A stretch of 64,000 bases of DNA, taken from Enterococcus pseudoavium NBRC 100491. GTDB lineage: Bacteria > Bacillota > Bacilli > Lactobacillales > Enterococcaceae. Made by a program: the position numbers and the translations under genes. How positions within the stretch are numbered: position 1 is the first letter of the stretch; each line of letters starts with the position of its first letter. The stretch lies in assembly GCF_001544295.1 (NCBI RefSeq), contig NZ_BCQF01000009.1, positions 1 through 64,000 on the forward strand, given 5' to 3'. Shown here piece after piece: positions 50,607 through 59,391 of the stretch. The notes beneath the pieces are model-generated. The model was not told the origin of the DNA, did not search any database, and saw only the letters and a list, made by a program, of their open reading frames with translations.

Positions 50607-53171
50607 TTAAATCCGTTTTTGTAATTCGTATAGGAAGTTTAATGCTTCCATCGGATTCATTTCAAGTAAATTGGCTTTTTTAATACTATCTACTACACCA
50701 AGTTCGGCGGTTGACACTTCACTAAATAAAGAGAGCTGTTCGTTTTCTTCGACCTCTTCAACCTCTTCAACCTTTTTCTGAACCGGTGTATCGGCTTCTA
50801 ATGCGGAAAGGATGGTCGCCGCACGGGATAATAATTCCGTTGGCATGCCGGCAATTTTCGCCACATGGATCCCATAGCTTTTATCAGCCGGTCCATCCAT
50901 TAATTTATGCAGGAAAACCACTTCACCATTTTGCTCCACTGCTCCAACATGAACATTTTTCAATTGTGGCAAGCTCTCTTCCAAAACCGTCAATTCGTGA
51001 TAATGGGTCGAGAATAAAGTTTTCGCTTTTACATTTTTATGGATATATTCAATGATTGCTTGGGCTAAAGCCATACCGTCATAGGTCGCGGTCCCCCGCC
51101 CTAATTCATCAAACAGGATCAAACTGTTAGGTGTTGCATGGCGCAATGCTTGATTGGCTTCCATCATTTCCACCATAAAGGTTGATTGACCAGCGATCAA
51201 GTCATCACTGGCACCAATGCGGGTAAAAATCTGATCAAAAATCGGCAGCTCAGCACTTTCAGCTGGAACAAAGCAACCCATTTGCGCCATGATTACCGTC
51301 AATGCCAATTGGCGCATATACGTACTTTTCCCGGACATATTCGGCCCTGTAATCAACAGCAACATTTCATTAGGATTCATATGAACACTATTGGGAATAT
51401 ATTCTTGATGCCCCAATACTTTTTCGACGACTGGATGACGGCCTTCTTTGATTTGTAAATTGTGCGTGCCGACTTCCATGGTTGGCTGCACATATTGATA
51501 GCGTTCACTGACAGTCGTAAAACTTTGCAATACATCGGTCGCACTCAAGCTTTTCGCTAATTTTTGCAAGCGCGTGATAGCTTTTTTAACTTCGTTTCGA
51601 ACTGCTAAAAAGAGGTTGTATTCTAGTGCGACCGATTTCTCTTCCGCCTCTAAAATCAAGGTCTCTAGCTTTTTCAATTCTGGTGTGATGAAGCGTTCCG
51701 CATTCGCTAAAGTTTGTTTCCGTTCATATTTGCCTTCTTCCAAGTTGGCAAGGTTTGACTTCGTGATTTCAATATAGTAGCCAAAGACACGATTGTAACC
51801 GACTTTTAAGTTTTTGATGCCGGTTGCTTGCCGTTCACGCGCTTCTAACTCAGCCAACCAAGTCTTACCGTTTTTCATGGCTTCGCGGTATTGGTCTAAT
51901 TGTTCATTGTAGCCGTCTTTGATGACATTTCCTTCGGTGATCTGCAGCGGTGCTTCATCGTTGATGGCTTTTTCAATCAAGGCGACTAAATCATCCATTG
52001 GTTCCATATCGACCAGTAGATCGTTCCATTCCCCTTGGTTGATGCCAGTCAATAATTGACGAATTTGTGGCACTTGCATCAAGGAAGTCTTCAATTGGAT
52101 CAAATCACGACCATTGACATTACCAAATGCGACCCGTCCTGCTAAGCGTTCCAAGTCATAAACTTTCGTCAATGTCTCATTTAGATCCATACGCTCAAAA
52201 TAAGCGTTTAATAAAGAAGATACCATCGCTTGACGAGCGTTGATCTGGCGCTTTTGGATCAATGGACGATCAATCCATTGCTTCAATAAGCGACCACCCA
52301 TCGCCGTCTTCGTTTCATCTAGTAGCCATAAAAGCGTCCCTTGTTTTTTGCCCGTCCGAATCGAACGAGTCAATTCTAAGTTGGTTTTAGAAAAATAATC
52401 CAACTTCAAAAAATGCTCAGGTTGATATTCTTCCGCTTTTTGAAGATGACCTAAGCTACGTTTTTGGGTGACAGATAGATAAGTCAGTAGTTTCCCGGTC
52501 GCTTCTCTTTCCAGTTCATCTGTGATATCCGCAGTTAAAAAACTGAACTCCGCGTTGTCTTCAATCGTTTCTTGATGAGAAAAGACTAAGCCCAAGCGCT
52601 CCGCTAGATTTTTCTGCAAGCCTTCCGGGATTTCACTGCCTAGAACGATTTCTTTCGTCTGCAAAGCAGTTGCTTCGTTCATCACGGCTTCTTCATCCTG
52701 AAGCAAAGCCGTTTTTAGTTCACCAGTTGACAGGTCGACATAGGCAAAACCAAATTTGTCTTTAACTTGAGTGACTGCGGTCAAAAAATTATTGGTTTTG
52801 GCTTCGATGCCTTTGCCTTCCATCACAGTGCCTGGTGTAATCAATTGGACCACTTCCCGCTTGACCATGCCTTTAGCTTGTTTAGGGTCCTCCATCTGTT
52901 CACAAATAGCGACTTTATAGCCTTGTTCAACTAGAGTGTCGATATAGCCTTGTGCTGAATGGTGGGGAACTCCACACATAGGGATCGGGTCATCCGCATT
53001 ACGATTGCGGCTGGTCAATGTCAGCTCCAATAATTGCGAGACTTTGATCGCATCGTCATAGAACAATTCATAAAAGTCCCCTAGACGGTAAAATAAAAAG
53101 GCATCTTTGTATTGTTCTTTGATCGCCAAATATTGTTCCATCATTGGCGTATTCTTCGTTTTTTGAGGCAT
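50607..53171 (-). CDS. mutS: DNA mismatch repair protein MutS
   Basis: Mismatch sensor. N-terminal mismatch-binding domain ([31 protein letters not shown] holds the Phe-x-Glu wedge as FYE), connector, lever and clamp domains, then ATPase with [32 protein letters not shown] and FSTHYHELT. The C-terminus has a Glu-rich stretch before the beta-clamp-like motif QLSLF. 854 residues, normal. Confidence 0.98.
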   Translation of the reverse strand: MPQKTKNTPMMEQYLAIKEQYKDAFLFYRLGDFYELFYDDAIKVSQLLELTLTSRNRNADDPIPMCGVPHHSAQGYIDTLVEQGYKVAICEQMEDPKQAKGMVKREVVQLITPGTVMEGKGIEAKTNNFLTAVTQVKDKFGFAYVDLSTGELKTALLQDEEAVMNEATALQTKEIVLGSEIPEGLQKNLAERLGLVFSHQETIEDNAEFSFLTADITDELEREATGKLLTYLSVTQKRSLGHLQKAEEYQPEHFLKLDYFSKTNLELTRSIRTGKKQGTLLWLLDETKTAMGGRLLKQWIDRPLIQKRQINARQAMVSSLLNAYFERMDLNETLTKVYDLERLAGRVAFGNVNGRDLIQLKTSLMQVPQIRQLLTGINQGEWNDLLVDMEPMDDLVALIEKAINDEAPLQITEGNVIKDGYNEQLDQYREAMKNGKTWLAELEARERQATGIKNLKVGYNRVFGYYIEITKSNLANLEEGKYERKQTLANAERFITPELKKLETLILEAEEKSVALEYNLFLAVRNEVKKAITRLQKLAKSLSATDVLQSFTTVSERYQYVQPTMEVGTHNLQIKEGRHPVVEKVLGHQEYIPNSVHMNPNEMLLLITGPNMSGKSTYMRQLALTVIMAQMGCFVPAESAELPIFDQIFTRIGASDDLIAGQSTFMVEMMEANQALRHATPNSLILFDELGRGTATYDGMALAQAIIEYIHKNVKAKTLFSTHYHELTVLEESLPQLKNVHVGAVEQNGEVVFLHKLMDGPADKSYGIHVAKIAGMPTELLSRAATILSALEADTPVQKKVEEVEEVEENEQLSLFSEVSTAELGVVDSIKKANLLEMNPMEALNFLYELQKRI

Positions 53172-53260
53172 GAATGCTCCTCCTTGTTTCTCATTTATCT
53201 ATTTTTACTCATCATGCGAATTTTTGCACTCCACTGTTTCAATAAAAAAATATACTGGGT

Positions 53261-53626
53261 TTATTCATCACTGTCTAATGCGTGATTGACCTCTTTTTGG
53301 ATCAGCGTAGTTAAATGCTGCAGCAAATCATTCGCCTCAATCAATTGTTCACGATACTCCAGCACCAATGGATGTTGATTAAATTCTTCCGTTAATTGGT
53401 CGGCTTTTTTTAAAGCTGCCCGCTCGGCCTCCGGCTTGCCGTAATGAGCAAATTGAACTGCTTCTCTTTGTGCCGTTTTGATGCCTTCTTCCAACTCTTG
53501 TAAGGCATCATTTTCAGCTACCTTTTTTTGGAGCTGTTGATAGCGGACAATCACTTCATTTTCCTTTAATAAGGCCGTTAAATGTGTTAAAGCCGCTTTA
53601 ACGGCGGCTTCTTTTTCCAGATTCAT
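53261..53626 (-). CDS. YlbF/YmcA-family protein (RicA-like)
   Basis: A 121-residue, mostly alpha-helical protein (LLKENEVIVRYQQLQKKVAENDALQELEEGIKTAQREAVQF...). It belongs to the YlbF/YmcA family. In B. subtilis YmcA (RicA) with YlbF and YaaT regulates RNase Y, and ymcA also lies just before mutS. This position supports the YmcA branch. It lies 15 bases after ymdB, so is probably cotranscribed. Confidence 0.85.
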   Translation of the reverse strand: MNLEKEAAVKAALTHLTALLKENEVIVRYQQLQKKVAENDALQELEEGIKTAQREAVQFAHYGKPEAERAALKKADQLTEEFNQHPLVLEYREQLIEANDLLQHLTTLIQKEVNHALDSDE

Positions 53627-53641
53627 TTGATCCCTCTGTTT

Positions 53642-54436
53642 CTATTCTCTAAATGGCCGATCTTCATTGATCATAATCGGTTCTATTTTTTGGGCATGAC
53701 CATTTTTATCAATGTCAATCACACAAGCCGATAAAATAGCGCGGCCGTCTTCAATGACTTCGAAACGATGTGGCAGTGCCGTTAAAAATTTCTCAATAAT
53801 TGCTTCTTTTTTCATTCCTAAGATTCCATCATAAGGTCCCGTCATGCCGACATCAGTCAGGTACGCCGTCCCTTTAGGTAAAATCCGGGCATCATTGGTT
53901 TGAACATGGGTATGAGTTCCGACTACCGCTGAAACACGGCCATCTGCAAACCAACCCATCGCTTGTTTTTCACTAGTAGTTTCTCCATGAAAATCAACAA
54001 AAATATAGGGGGTACGCTTTTGTGCTTCTGCAATCAGCTGGTCGCCAATACGAAAAGGATCATCTAAATCGGCCATAAATGAACGGGCCTGTAAATTGAT
54101 GATGGCTAATTCTAAATCATTTACCTTCACAAACAAGTGACCTCTTCCCGGAGTACCTGCCGGAAAATTAGCTGGTCGAATAATTTTTTTGGCTTCTGGA
54201 ATAAAATCAAAAATCGCTTTATTATCCCATGTGTGGTTTCCCATTGTGACAACATCAACACCATCTTGTAAAAACTTCTTGTAGATTTTTTCCGTGATTC
54301 CACGACCTGCTGCCGCATTTTCTCCGTTGACAATCGTCAACTGTGGATGATATTTCTTTTTCAATCGTGGCAAATAATCGCTCACCATTTGCCGCCCTAC
54401 TGAACCAACAACATCTCCAATGAATAATAAACGCAC
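53642..54436 (-). CDS. ymdB: YmdB-family metallophosphoesterase
   Basis: Calcineurin-like phosphodiesterase (TIGR00282 family) that hydrolyses 2',3'- or 3',5'-cyclic nucleotides. Metal motifs: FIGDVVGSVGRQ, VNGENAAAGRG, TMGNHTWDN, VDFHGETTSEK and VVGTHTHVQTND. It starts at GTG 54436 with GAGAAGGGG upstream. A consensus TATAAT (54472-54477) lies about 40 bases upstream but a matching -35 is poor. Confidence 0.93.
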   Translation of the reverse strand: MRLLFIGDVVGSVGRQMVSDYLPRLKKKYHPQLTIVNGENAAAGRGITEKIYKKFLQDGVDVVTMGNHTWDNKAIFDFIPEAKKIIRPANFPAGTPGRGHLFVKVNDLELAIINLQARSFMADLDDPFRIGDQLIAEAQKRTPYIFVDFHGETTSEKQAMGWFADGRVSAVVGTHTHVQTNDARILPKGTAYLTDVGMTGPYDGILGMKKEAIIEKFLTALPHRFEVIEDGRAILSACVIDIDKNGHAQKIEPIMINEDRPFRE

Positions 54437-54522
54437 TTTTTTTCCCCTTCTCTAGTTAAGCATCTTGCCTTATTATAGTTGTTTTTGCTTGAAAATAAAA
54501 GATTCCATCCAGATCGTTTGAA

Positions 54523-54621
54523 TTAAATTAAAACAGAACTAGGACATTGCTGAATAGCCACATTATTTGTAGCACGGATGTCAGCTAAATAATACTGTTG
54601 GTGTTTTAACTGAAACTTCAT
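54523..54621 (-). CDS. Possible 32-residue open frame
   Basis: ATG 54621 to TAA 54523 encodes MKFQLKHQQYYLADIRAT-like peptide ending in a hydrophobic VLI. A strong GGAGG precedes it but only one base from the ATG, which is too close for ordinary initiation. It begins after the HAD-gene terminator and has no visible promoter. It may be a real small gene or a gene remnant; I recognise no family. Confidence 0.2.
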   Translation of the reverse strand: MKFQLKHQQYYLADIRATNNVAIQQCPSSVLI

Positions 54622-54631
54622 TCCTCCGTAT

Positions 54632-54662
54632 AAAAAAAAGAACCGAGGAAATCCTCGATTCT
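54632..54662 (-). terminator. Terminator of the HAD gene
   Basis: GAATCGAGGA / TCCTCGGTTC on the minus strand (one G-U pair), with a short tip and eight T residues, 11 bases past the HAD stop. Confidence 0.9.
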
Positions 54663-54672
54663 CAGTCACTGA

Positions 54673-55452
54673 TTAATGCACCAATTCTAGTTTGCGCAAT
54701 GCTTTATAGATCCCATCGCGATCATTTGTATCGGTCACAAGATTAGCCGCTTCTTTAACGTGAGACGACGCATTCCCCATCGCCACACCAGTTCCAGCTA
54801 AATCCAGCATTTCAATATCGTTGTTGCCATCACCAAACGTTACGATATTTTCTGGCTTGATACCGACTTTTTTAGCCAAAGCTAAAATCGTTTGGGCCTT
54901 TGAACCGGGATTAGGAATAATATCCACGCTATGTTCGTGCCAGCGAACTAAACGAAATTCTGGAAAAGCTGCTGTAAATTCTTCATCCATGGATTGATCG
55001 TAGAAAGCACAGCCTTGATAAACCTCATGTTTAGCGAGGTAGTCAGCTTCAAATTTAGGCGCTTTTTGACCAAAAGATGCCATTGCATCCAACACCGTCG
55101 GTTCATCAAAATTTGTCATACGCGCAAATGAATCTAAACCAAATAGCGCGATATCAACCTTCCGTTCATTGGCAAAAGCAATCATACGCTCTAGCGCTTC
55201 ACGATCCAAGGTGTGCTTATAGACTTGCTCATGATCTAAGAAGGCTGCTGAACCATTACAAATAATGTAATTCGTACAGCCCAGTTGATGAATCACTTCG
55301 CCTGCTAATAAACGCGAGCGTCCCGTCGCAATAATCACTAAATGGCCGGCCTTGCGTAAGGCTTTCAAAGCCTTTACCGTACTGTCTAAAGGTTTTCTTT
55401 GGCTGCTCAATAAGGTCCCATCAATGTCTAGTGCGATTAATTTTCTTTCCAA
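54673..55452 (-). CDS. Cof-type HAD-IIB phosphatase
   Basis: A 259-residue HAD hydrolase: motif I ALDIDGTLLSSQ, motif II IIATGRS, Lys at motif III and motif IV TFGDGNNDIEML. The large IIB cap domain fits sugar-phosphate or cofactor phosphatases, substrate unknown. It starts with TTG (55450-55452), 8 bases after GGAGAG. It lies 15 bases after the DNA-alkylation-repair-like gene on the same strand, so the two probably form one unit. Confidence 0.9.
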   Translation of the reverse strand: MERKLIALDIDGTLLSSQRKPLDSTVKALKALRKAGHLVIIATGRSRLLAGEVIHQLGCTNYIICNGSAAFLDHEQVYKHTLDREALERMIAFANERKVDIALFGLDSFARMTNFDEPTVLDAMASFGQKAPKFEADYLAKHEVYQGCAFYDQSMDEEFTAAFPEFRLVRWHEHSVDIIPNPGSKAQTILALAKKVGIKPENIVTFGDGNNDIEMLDLAGTGVAMGNASSHVKEAANLVTDTNDRDGIYKALRKLELVH

Positions 55453-55467
55453 AATTTATCTCTCCAT

Positions 55468-56106
55468 TTATATGTATTTGCTGCCCTCACGTAGAGCTAA
55501 CTTACTTAATGAATGTTGCTCCATAAATTCTTTTACCCAAGTAGGATTCACTTTACTATAATCACGCAATACCCAGCCGATCGCCTTCTGGATAAAAAAC
55601 TCATCCGTCTTCAAATCTGCCAAAATCGCTTGCGCCAATAATGCGGTGTTGGTCTGCTCCTTGAACATCAGCTGCAAATTGATTGCTACCCGCCGATACC
55701 AAAAATTCTCATGCTGATAGAAAAATGCATAAACCTGTTCAAGATCTGCTGGATGCGCTAAAACCCAAGTAGAAAAAACTTTGCGCCACGCATCAATACT
55801 GTCCCACCAAGTCTTCTCTCCTAATAAAGGAAGCAATGCTGCTAGGTCCTCTAGTGAAAAACGCTTGATGTTTCTTTGCGCCAGATCGATCGCATAATAC
55901 TGATACTCCCGCTCTTTTTTGCGATAGTTGCGGAAAATCTCCTGAATCAATTCTGGCATTGGCAATGATACGCTTTCCTTTAAAAAAGGGCGCTCCAACA
56001 ATGCTCGCTGCGGTTTTTTGACCCCGCAAAAAGGAAAATGATCCTTCATATAATGCGCCATCGGTTCCGCAAGCTCCGGTTGAATCGGAAAAATCAATGC
56101 GTTCAT
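55468..56106 (-). CDS. DNA alkylation repair-like protein (AlkD/HEAT family)
   Basis: About 212 residues, all helical, with HEAT-like repeats: ELIQEIFRNYRKKEREYQYYAIDLAQRN, EKTWWDSIDAWRKVFSTWV, and RVAINLQLMFKEQTNT. The conserved Trp-Asp (TWWDSID) and the C-terminal KAIGWVLRDYSKVNPTWVKEF match AlkC/AlkD-like glycosylases that remove 3-methyladenine or 7-methylguanine. I start at ATG 56106, with GGAGGGGG upstream. Confidence 0.88.
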   Translation of the reverse strand: MNALIFPIQPELAEPMAHYMKDHFPFCGVKKPQRALLERPFLKESVSLPMPELIQEIFRNYRKKEREYQYYAIDLAQRNIKRFSLEDLAALLPLLGEKTWWDSIDAWRKVFSTWVLAHPADLEQVYAFFYQHENFWYRRVAINLQLMFKEQTNTALLAQAILADLKTDEFFIQKAIGWVLRDYSKVNPTWVKEFMEQHSLSKLALREGSKYI

Positions 56107-56120
56107 CTCGAACCCCCTCC

Positions 56121-56149
56121 ATTGTAGAGAAGTTTTCAATAATTTGCAA
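56121..56149 (-). promoter_or_regulatory. Candidate promoter of the alkD-like/HAD unit
   Basis: TTGCAA (56144-56149), 17 bases, TACAAT (56121-56126) on the minus strand. Hexamers and spacing are good, but the start point would fall inside the RBS, leaving an almost leaderless message. It may be chance. Confidence 0.35.
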
Positions 56150-56262
56150 AAACTTCTTCCGTAATTTTCACTCAATCTTTTTACTGTCTTTGAAAAAAAG
56201 TAATCTTTTTTTGACAGCACCCAACAATTAACATATTTTTTTCAAAAAAGCAACTCCTGAAC

Positions 56263-56292
56263 TTGACTCAGCCGCTACTTTTCCGTTATACT
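56263..56292 (+). promoter_or_regulatory. rpsD: rpsD promoter
   Basis: TTGACT (56263-56268), 18-base spacer and TATACT (56287-56292). The start point lies about 170 bases upstream of the rpsD ATG, leaving a long leader. Confidence 0.75.
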
Positions 56293-56324
56293 GACATTTG
56301 TGTAAAATAATGCAGCAGAGGAAT

Positions 56325-56459
56325 AATAGCCCGTCCCCAGTTCGTTGCCAGCATTGGTTCAATTGTGTAACCGCGGCTGCAAAGGTGAAGATTGAAGAAC
56401 GAACTACACGGATATGAATTTTTCAACGGATTATTTTACTCCAAAACAATTTATTGGAG
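56325..56459 (+). promoter_or_regulatory. Structured rpsD leader (S4 autoregulation)
   Basis: CCGT/ACGG and AGTTCGTT/AACGAACT (56339-56346 with 56398-56405) enclose inner helices including GGTT/AACC. Then CTCCAA (56439-56444) pairs with TTGGAG (56454-56459), which holds the Shine-Dalgarno. B. subtilis S4 represses its own rpsD leader; this fold fits that model. Confidence 0.6.
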
Positions 56460-56468
56460 GAATTTTTA

Positions 56469-57080
56469 ATGTCTCGTTATACAGGACCATCATGGAAACA
56501 ATCTCGTCGTCTTGGTATCTCATTATCAGGAACAGGTAAAGAATTAGCACGTCGTCCATACGCTCCAGGTCAACATGGACCAAACAGCCGTGGAAAGAAA
56601 TCTGAATACGGCTTGCAAATGTCTGAAAAACAAAAATTACGTTTCATCTACGGATTAAACGAACGTCAATTCCGTAACTTATTCGTACGCGCTAGCAAAA
56701 TCAAAGAAGGTAAACACGGTGTTAACTTCATGATCTTACTAGAACGTCGTTTAGATAACGTGGTTTACCGTCTAGGCTTAGCTTCAACTCGTCGTCAAGC
56801 TCGTCAATTAGTTAACCACGGTCACGTGACTGTTGATGGCAAACGCGTTGATATCCCTTCATACGAAGTGGAAGTTGGCCAAGTTATCGGCATCCGTGAA
56901 AAATCTAAAAACATGGTTACTGTGAAAGAAGCAGTTGAATCAGCAGTTGGTCGTCCAGCTTTCGTAAGCTTCGACGCTGAAAAACTTGAAGGTTCATTAT
57001 CTCGTTTACCAGAACGTGATGAAATCAACCCAGAAATCGACGAATCATTAGTCGTTGAATTCTACAACAAATTAATGTAA
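56469..57080 (+). CDS. rpsD: 30S ribosomal protein S4
   Basis: Primary 16S-binding protein that nucleates the 30S body. The 203 residues start [19 protein letters not shown] and contain the S4 RNA-binding domain [28 protein letters not shown]. Start ATG 56469 after TTGGAGG. There is no zinc-type cysteine set (the C- form). Codon bias is strong. It is a stand-alone unit with leader and terminator, as in Firmicutes. Confidence 0.98.
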   Translation: MSRYTGPSWKQSRRLGISLSGTGKELARRPYAPGQHGPNSRGKKSEYGLQMSEKQKLRFIYGLNERQFRNLFVRASKIKEGKHGVNFMILLERRLDNVVYRLGLASTRRQARQLVNHGHVTVDGKRVDIPSYEVEVGQVIGIREKSKNMVTVKEAVESAVGRPAFVSFDAEKLEGSLSRLPERDEINPEIDESLVVEFYNKLM

Positions 57081-57092
57081 GACTTCTTACAG

Positions 57093-57134
57093 ACACTCAA
57101 GTCCTTGGAAACAAGGATTTGAGTGTTTTTTTTA
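57093..57134 (+). terminator. rpsD terminator
   Basis: ACACTCAAGTCCTTG / CAAGGATTTGAGTGT 15-bp stem (one G-U), GAAA loop and eight T. Confidence 0.95.
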
Positions 57135-57148
57135 ATTTTCAAAACACA

Positions 57149-57178
57149 GAGACATGAAATATTTGTTAAGAGTATAAT
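57149..57178 (+). promoter_or_regulatory. Candidate promoter of an unannotated transcript
   Basis: GAGACA (57149-57154), 18 bases and a consensus TATAAT (57173-57178) lie just after the rpsD terminator, with no coding sequence before the repeat at 57.36-57.49 kb. The -35 matches 4 of 6. Confidence 0.4.
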
Positions 57179-57358
57179 TATTTAAGACGCGGAAGTGCTA
57201 CAGAATCAAAGTTTTATCTATCGTATCGCTCTAACTCAGAGCAAAAAACAGTCGTTGTTCCTTCAAAAGATCACCAAAGAGCACCTCTTTTTATCAACAA
57301 GAAGTAATCGTATAAATTACATAAACTAGCCAATGCAGATATATTTATAGGCTGAACG

Positions 57359-57494
57359 AAAAAGCTGAGGCTGTAACAAAAGTGGGCAACTTCAAGAAAT
57401 TTCGACTTATTTCTGAAGAAGCTACTTTTGGAATACCGTTTATTCGGAAAAAAGAGGTATGACAAGACTTTTGTCACACCTCCAGCTTTTTTTG
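57359..57494. repeat. Multi-hairpin intergenic repeat / bidirectional terminator
   Basis: Outer arms AAAAAGCTG.. and ..CCAGCTTTTTTT enclose an inner stem CTTCAAGAAAT/ATTTCTGAAG and a terminator stem GAGGTATGACAA/TTGTCACACCTC (57454-57482). T runs occur on both strands, so it ends the ABC operon from the right. The 3' half matches the element at 37.65 kb. The 180 bases before it (57180-57358) hold no gene I can support. Confidence 0.75.
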
Positions 57495-57500
57495 ATTCGA

Positions 57501-58715
57501 TTAACGTAGCAAAGAGACGATATCTTTCTTTGCCGCACTCTTAGCTGGTAGCCAACTAAAGACGATCCCAATCACAACCGACAAGCCAAAGGCCAGTGTC
57601 ACCGTGAATAGATCCGGCTGCACCGACAACGGCGTAAACATACTGATGGCAAAGCCCAGCAGCATCGCGACCAGATAGCCGATCGTTCCGCCGACTAAAG
57701 TCAGTGAAATTCCTTCTAATAAGAATTGCATCATGATATTGCCTTTTGTGCCACCCATTGCCCGACGGACTCCAATCTCTTTGGTCCGTTCGGAGACAGA
57801 GATGTAGATCATGTTCATGACCCCGATCCCTGAAATAAAAAGTGAGATACCGCCAATCACTGATATCAGCAAAGTAATACTAGTCAAGAGCATCCGTAAT
57901 TGATCGACTTGTCCAGCTAGATCTTCAGTCTTATAGCTACCCAGCTCTTTCCAAGTACCGTATTTTTTCAAGGTATCTTCAGCTTCTTTAGAAACATTCT
58001 TCACGTTGGCTGTTTGAGTCAGCTTGACTTGGATCATACTACGATCTTCTGAGTCAAAGTAGCTTTCAAAAACATTTTCCGGCAATTCAGCCACCACATA
58101 ATCCTCCTGAGTAGAAACAATCGAGCCGCCATTACGGTCCTTCATAATTCCAACCACTTCAAACAAATGGCCGCCGATTTTGATACTTTGCCCAACCAAA
58201 GACGCGGGTTCTTCCTTTTGGATCGCTTTAGCAGCTGTTTGATCAATCACCACGACGGGATTTTGATTATAGTAATCGCTCGATTGAAGCGCTCGACCAT
58301 GAATAACTGCGCTGCCCTTATTCTTCAGCAGTTTGAAACAATTCCAACGACCATCGTTACCGATATCATCAAAGGTCTGATCCGCATATTTGATACCATT
58401 ACGGGAATTATCATAATAGTTCACGGATTTGACACCTGGGATACTCTCGATTTTATCGATATCTTCTTCCGTAAAACCATTCAAACCATTTTCACTAAAG
58501 GCTGCATCTTTCGCTGAAAAAGTATAGCCAACACTACTGTCAAATTGATCTAAGCCGATAAACTCAGAGGCATAATTTTCAAATGCCCGCCCGATCGAAA
58601 AGACTGTAATTACAGCCGAAACACCAATAATTAGTCCGATCATGGTCAAAAAACTACGCCGTTTGTTTTTCCCGATTGCTCTGAAAGAGGTCTTCCATAC
58701 TTCACTAAATCGCAT
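57501..58715 (-). CDS. MacB-like ABC transporter permease
   Basis: Membrane permease of the MacB/FtsX type: four helices, one at the N-terminus (about 20-40), a large extracellular domain (about 45-275) and three at the C-terminus (TSITLLISVIGGISLFISGIGVMNMIYISVSERTKEIGVRRAMGGTKG is diagnostic). Such systems export peptides, bacteriocins or lipids, or respond to antimicrobial stress. I start at ATG 58715; GTG at 58724 is possible. It overlaps the ATPase gene by 11-20 bases. Confidence 0.92.
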   Translation of the reverse strand: MRFSEVWKTSFRAIGKNKRRSFLTMIGLIIGVSAVITVFSIGRAFENYASEFIGLDQFDSSVGYTFSAKDAAFSENGLNGFTEEDIDKIESIPGVKSVNYYDNSRNGIKYADQTFDDIGNDGRWNCFKLLKNKGSAVIHGRALQSSDYYNQNPVVVIDQTAAKAIQKEEPASLVGQSIKIGGHLFEVVGIMKDRNGGSIVSTQEDYVVAELPENVFESYFDSEDRSMIQVKLTQTANVKNVSKEAEDTLKKYGTWKELGSYKTEDLAGQVDQLRMLLTSITLLISVIGGISLFISGIGVMNMIYISVSERTKEIGVRRAMGGTKGNIMMQFLLEGISLTLVGGTIGYLVAMLLGFAISMFTPLSVQPDLFTVTLAFGLSVVIGIVFSWLPAKSAAKKDIVSLLR

Positions 58716-59391
58716 GAGCAGCACCTACTTCCCTAATCTCGCCATCTTTCACCGTAATGATTCGCTGGCAATAAGCCGCGGCTTCCGGATCATGGGTCAC
58801 CATCAAGATCGTGACCTTTTCTTCTTCATTCAAACGTTTAAATAATTGCATGATTTCTTCTGAAGTATGACTATCCAACGCACCAGTTGGTTCATCCGCC
58901 ACGATAAATTTAGGATTGCCGACGATCGCTCGGGCAATCGCTACGCGCTGCTGTTGACCGCCGGATAGTTGTTTCGGCAGCTTATTGGCCTTGTCTGCGA
59001 TCCCGACTTTTCGTAGAGCTTCCATCACGAGTGGCTTAGTTTGTTTTTGTTTCATTCCACCATATAACAGCGGCAGTGCCACATTTTCCATCACCGTATT
59101 GTTAGCGATCAACTGGAAGGATTGGAAGACGAATCCGACCGATTTGTTTCGCAAAGCCGAGAGTTTCTCGTCATTAAAACGATACGCATCTTCTCCCTCA
59201 AAGCGATACGTCCCTTCAAAATCACCGTCCAAAAAACTGATGGTATTTATCAAAGTGGATTTCCCTGAACCAGACGGCCCCATCACTGCGACAAATTCAT
59301 GCTCAGCGATCGTCAGATGAATGTCCTTTAAGACATGGATCCGTTCCTGATCGGCGATATAAAATTTGTTGATATTCTCCATTACAATCAT
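58705..59391 (-). CDS. MacB/LolD-like ABC transporter ATP-binding protein
   Basis: A 228-residue ATPase with Walker A GPSGSGKSTLINTI, Q-loop, signature LSGGQQQRVAIARAI, Walker B FIVADEPTGALDS and H-loop VTHDPE. It powers the downstream permease. Its ATG overlaps the adaptor stop by 4 bases (ATGA). A BceA/MacB-type ATPase; the BceS/BceR two-component genes are not adjacent. Confidence 0.95.
   Translation of the reverse strand: MIVMENINKFYIADQERIHVLKDIHLTIAEHEFVAVMGPSGSGKSTLINTISFLDGDFEGTYRFEGEDAYRFNDEKLSALRNKSVGFVFQSFQLIANNTVMENVALPLLYGGMKQKQTKPLVMEALRKVGIADKANKLPKQLSGGQQQRVAIARAIVGNPKFIVADEPTGALDSHTSEEIMQLFKRLNEEEKVTILMVTHDPEAAAYCQRIITVKDGEIREVGAAHAI

Noticed and set aside
57271-57477. Open frame of 68 codons on the minus strand in the rpsD-ABC gap
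   Set aside because: It runs across the repeat hairpins, has no usable RBS and an unlikely composition; the DNA is explained by the repeat element.
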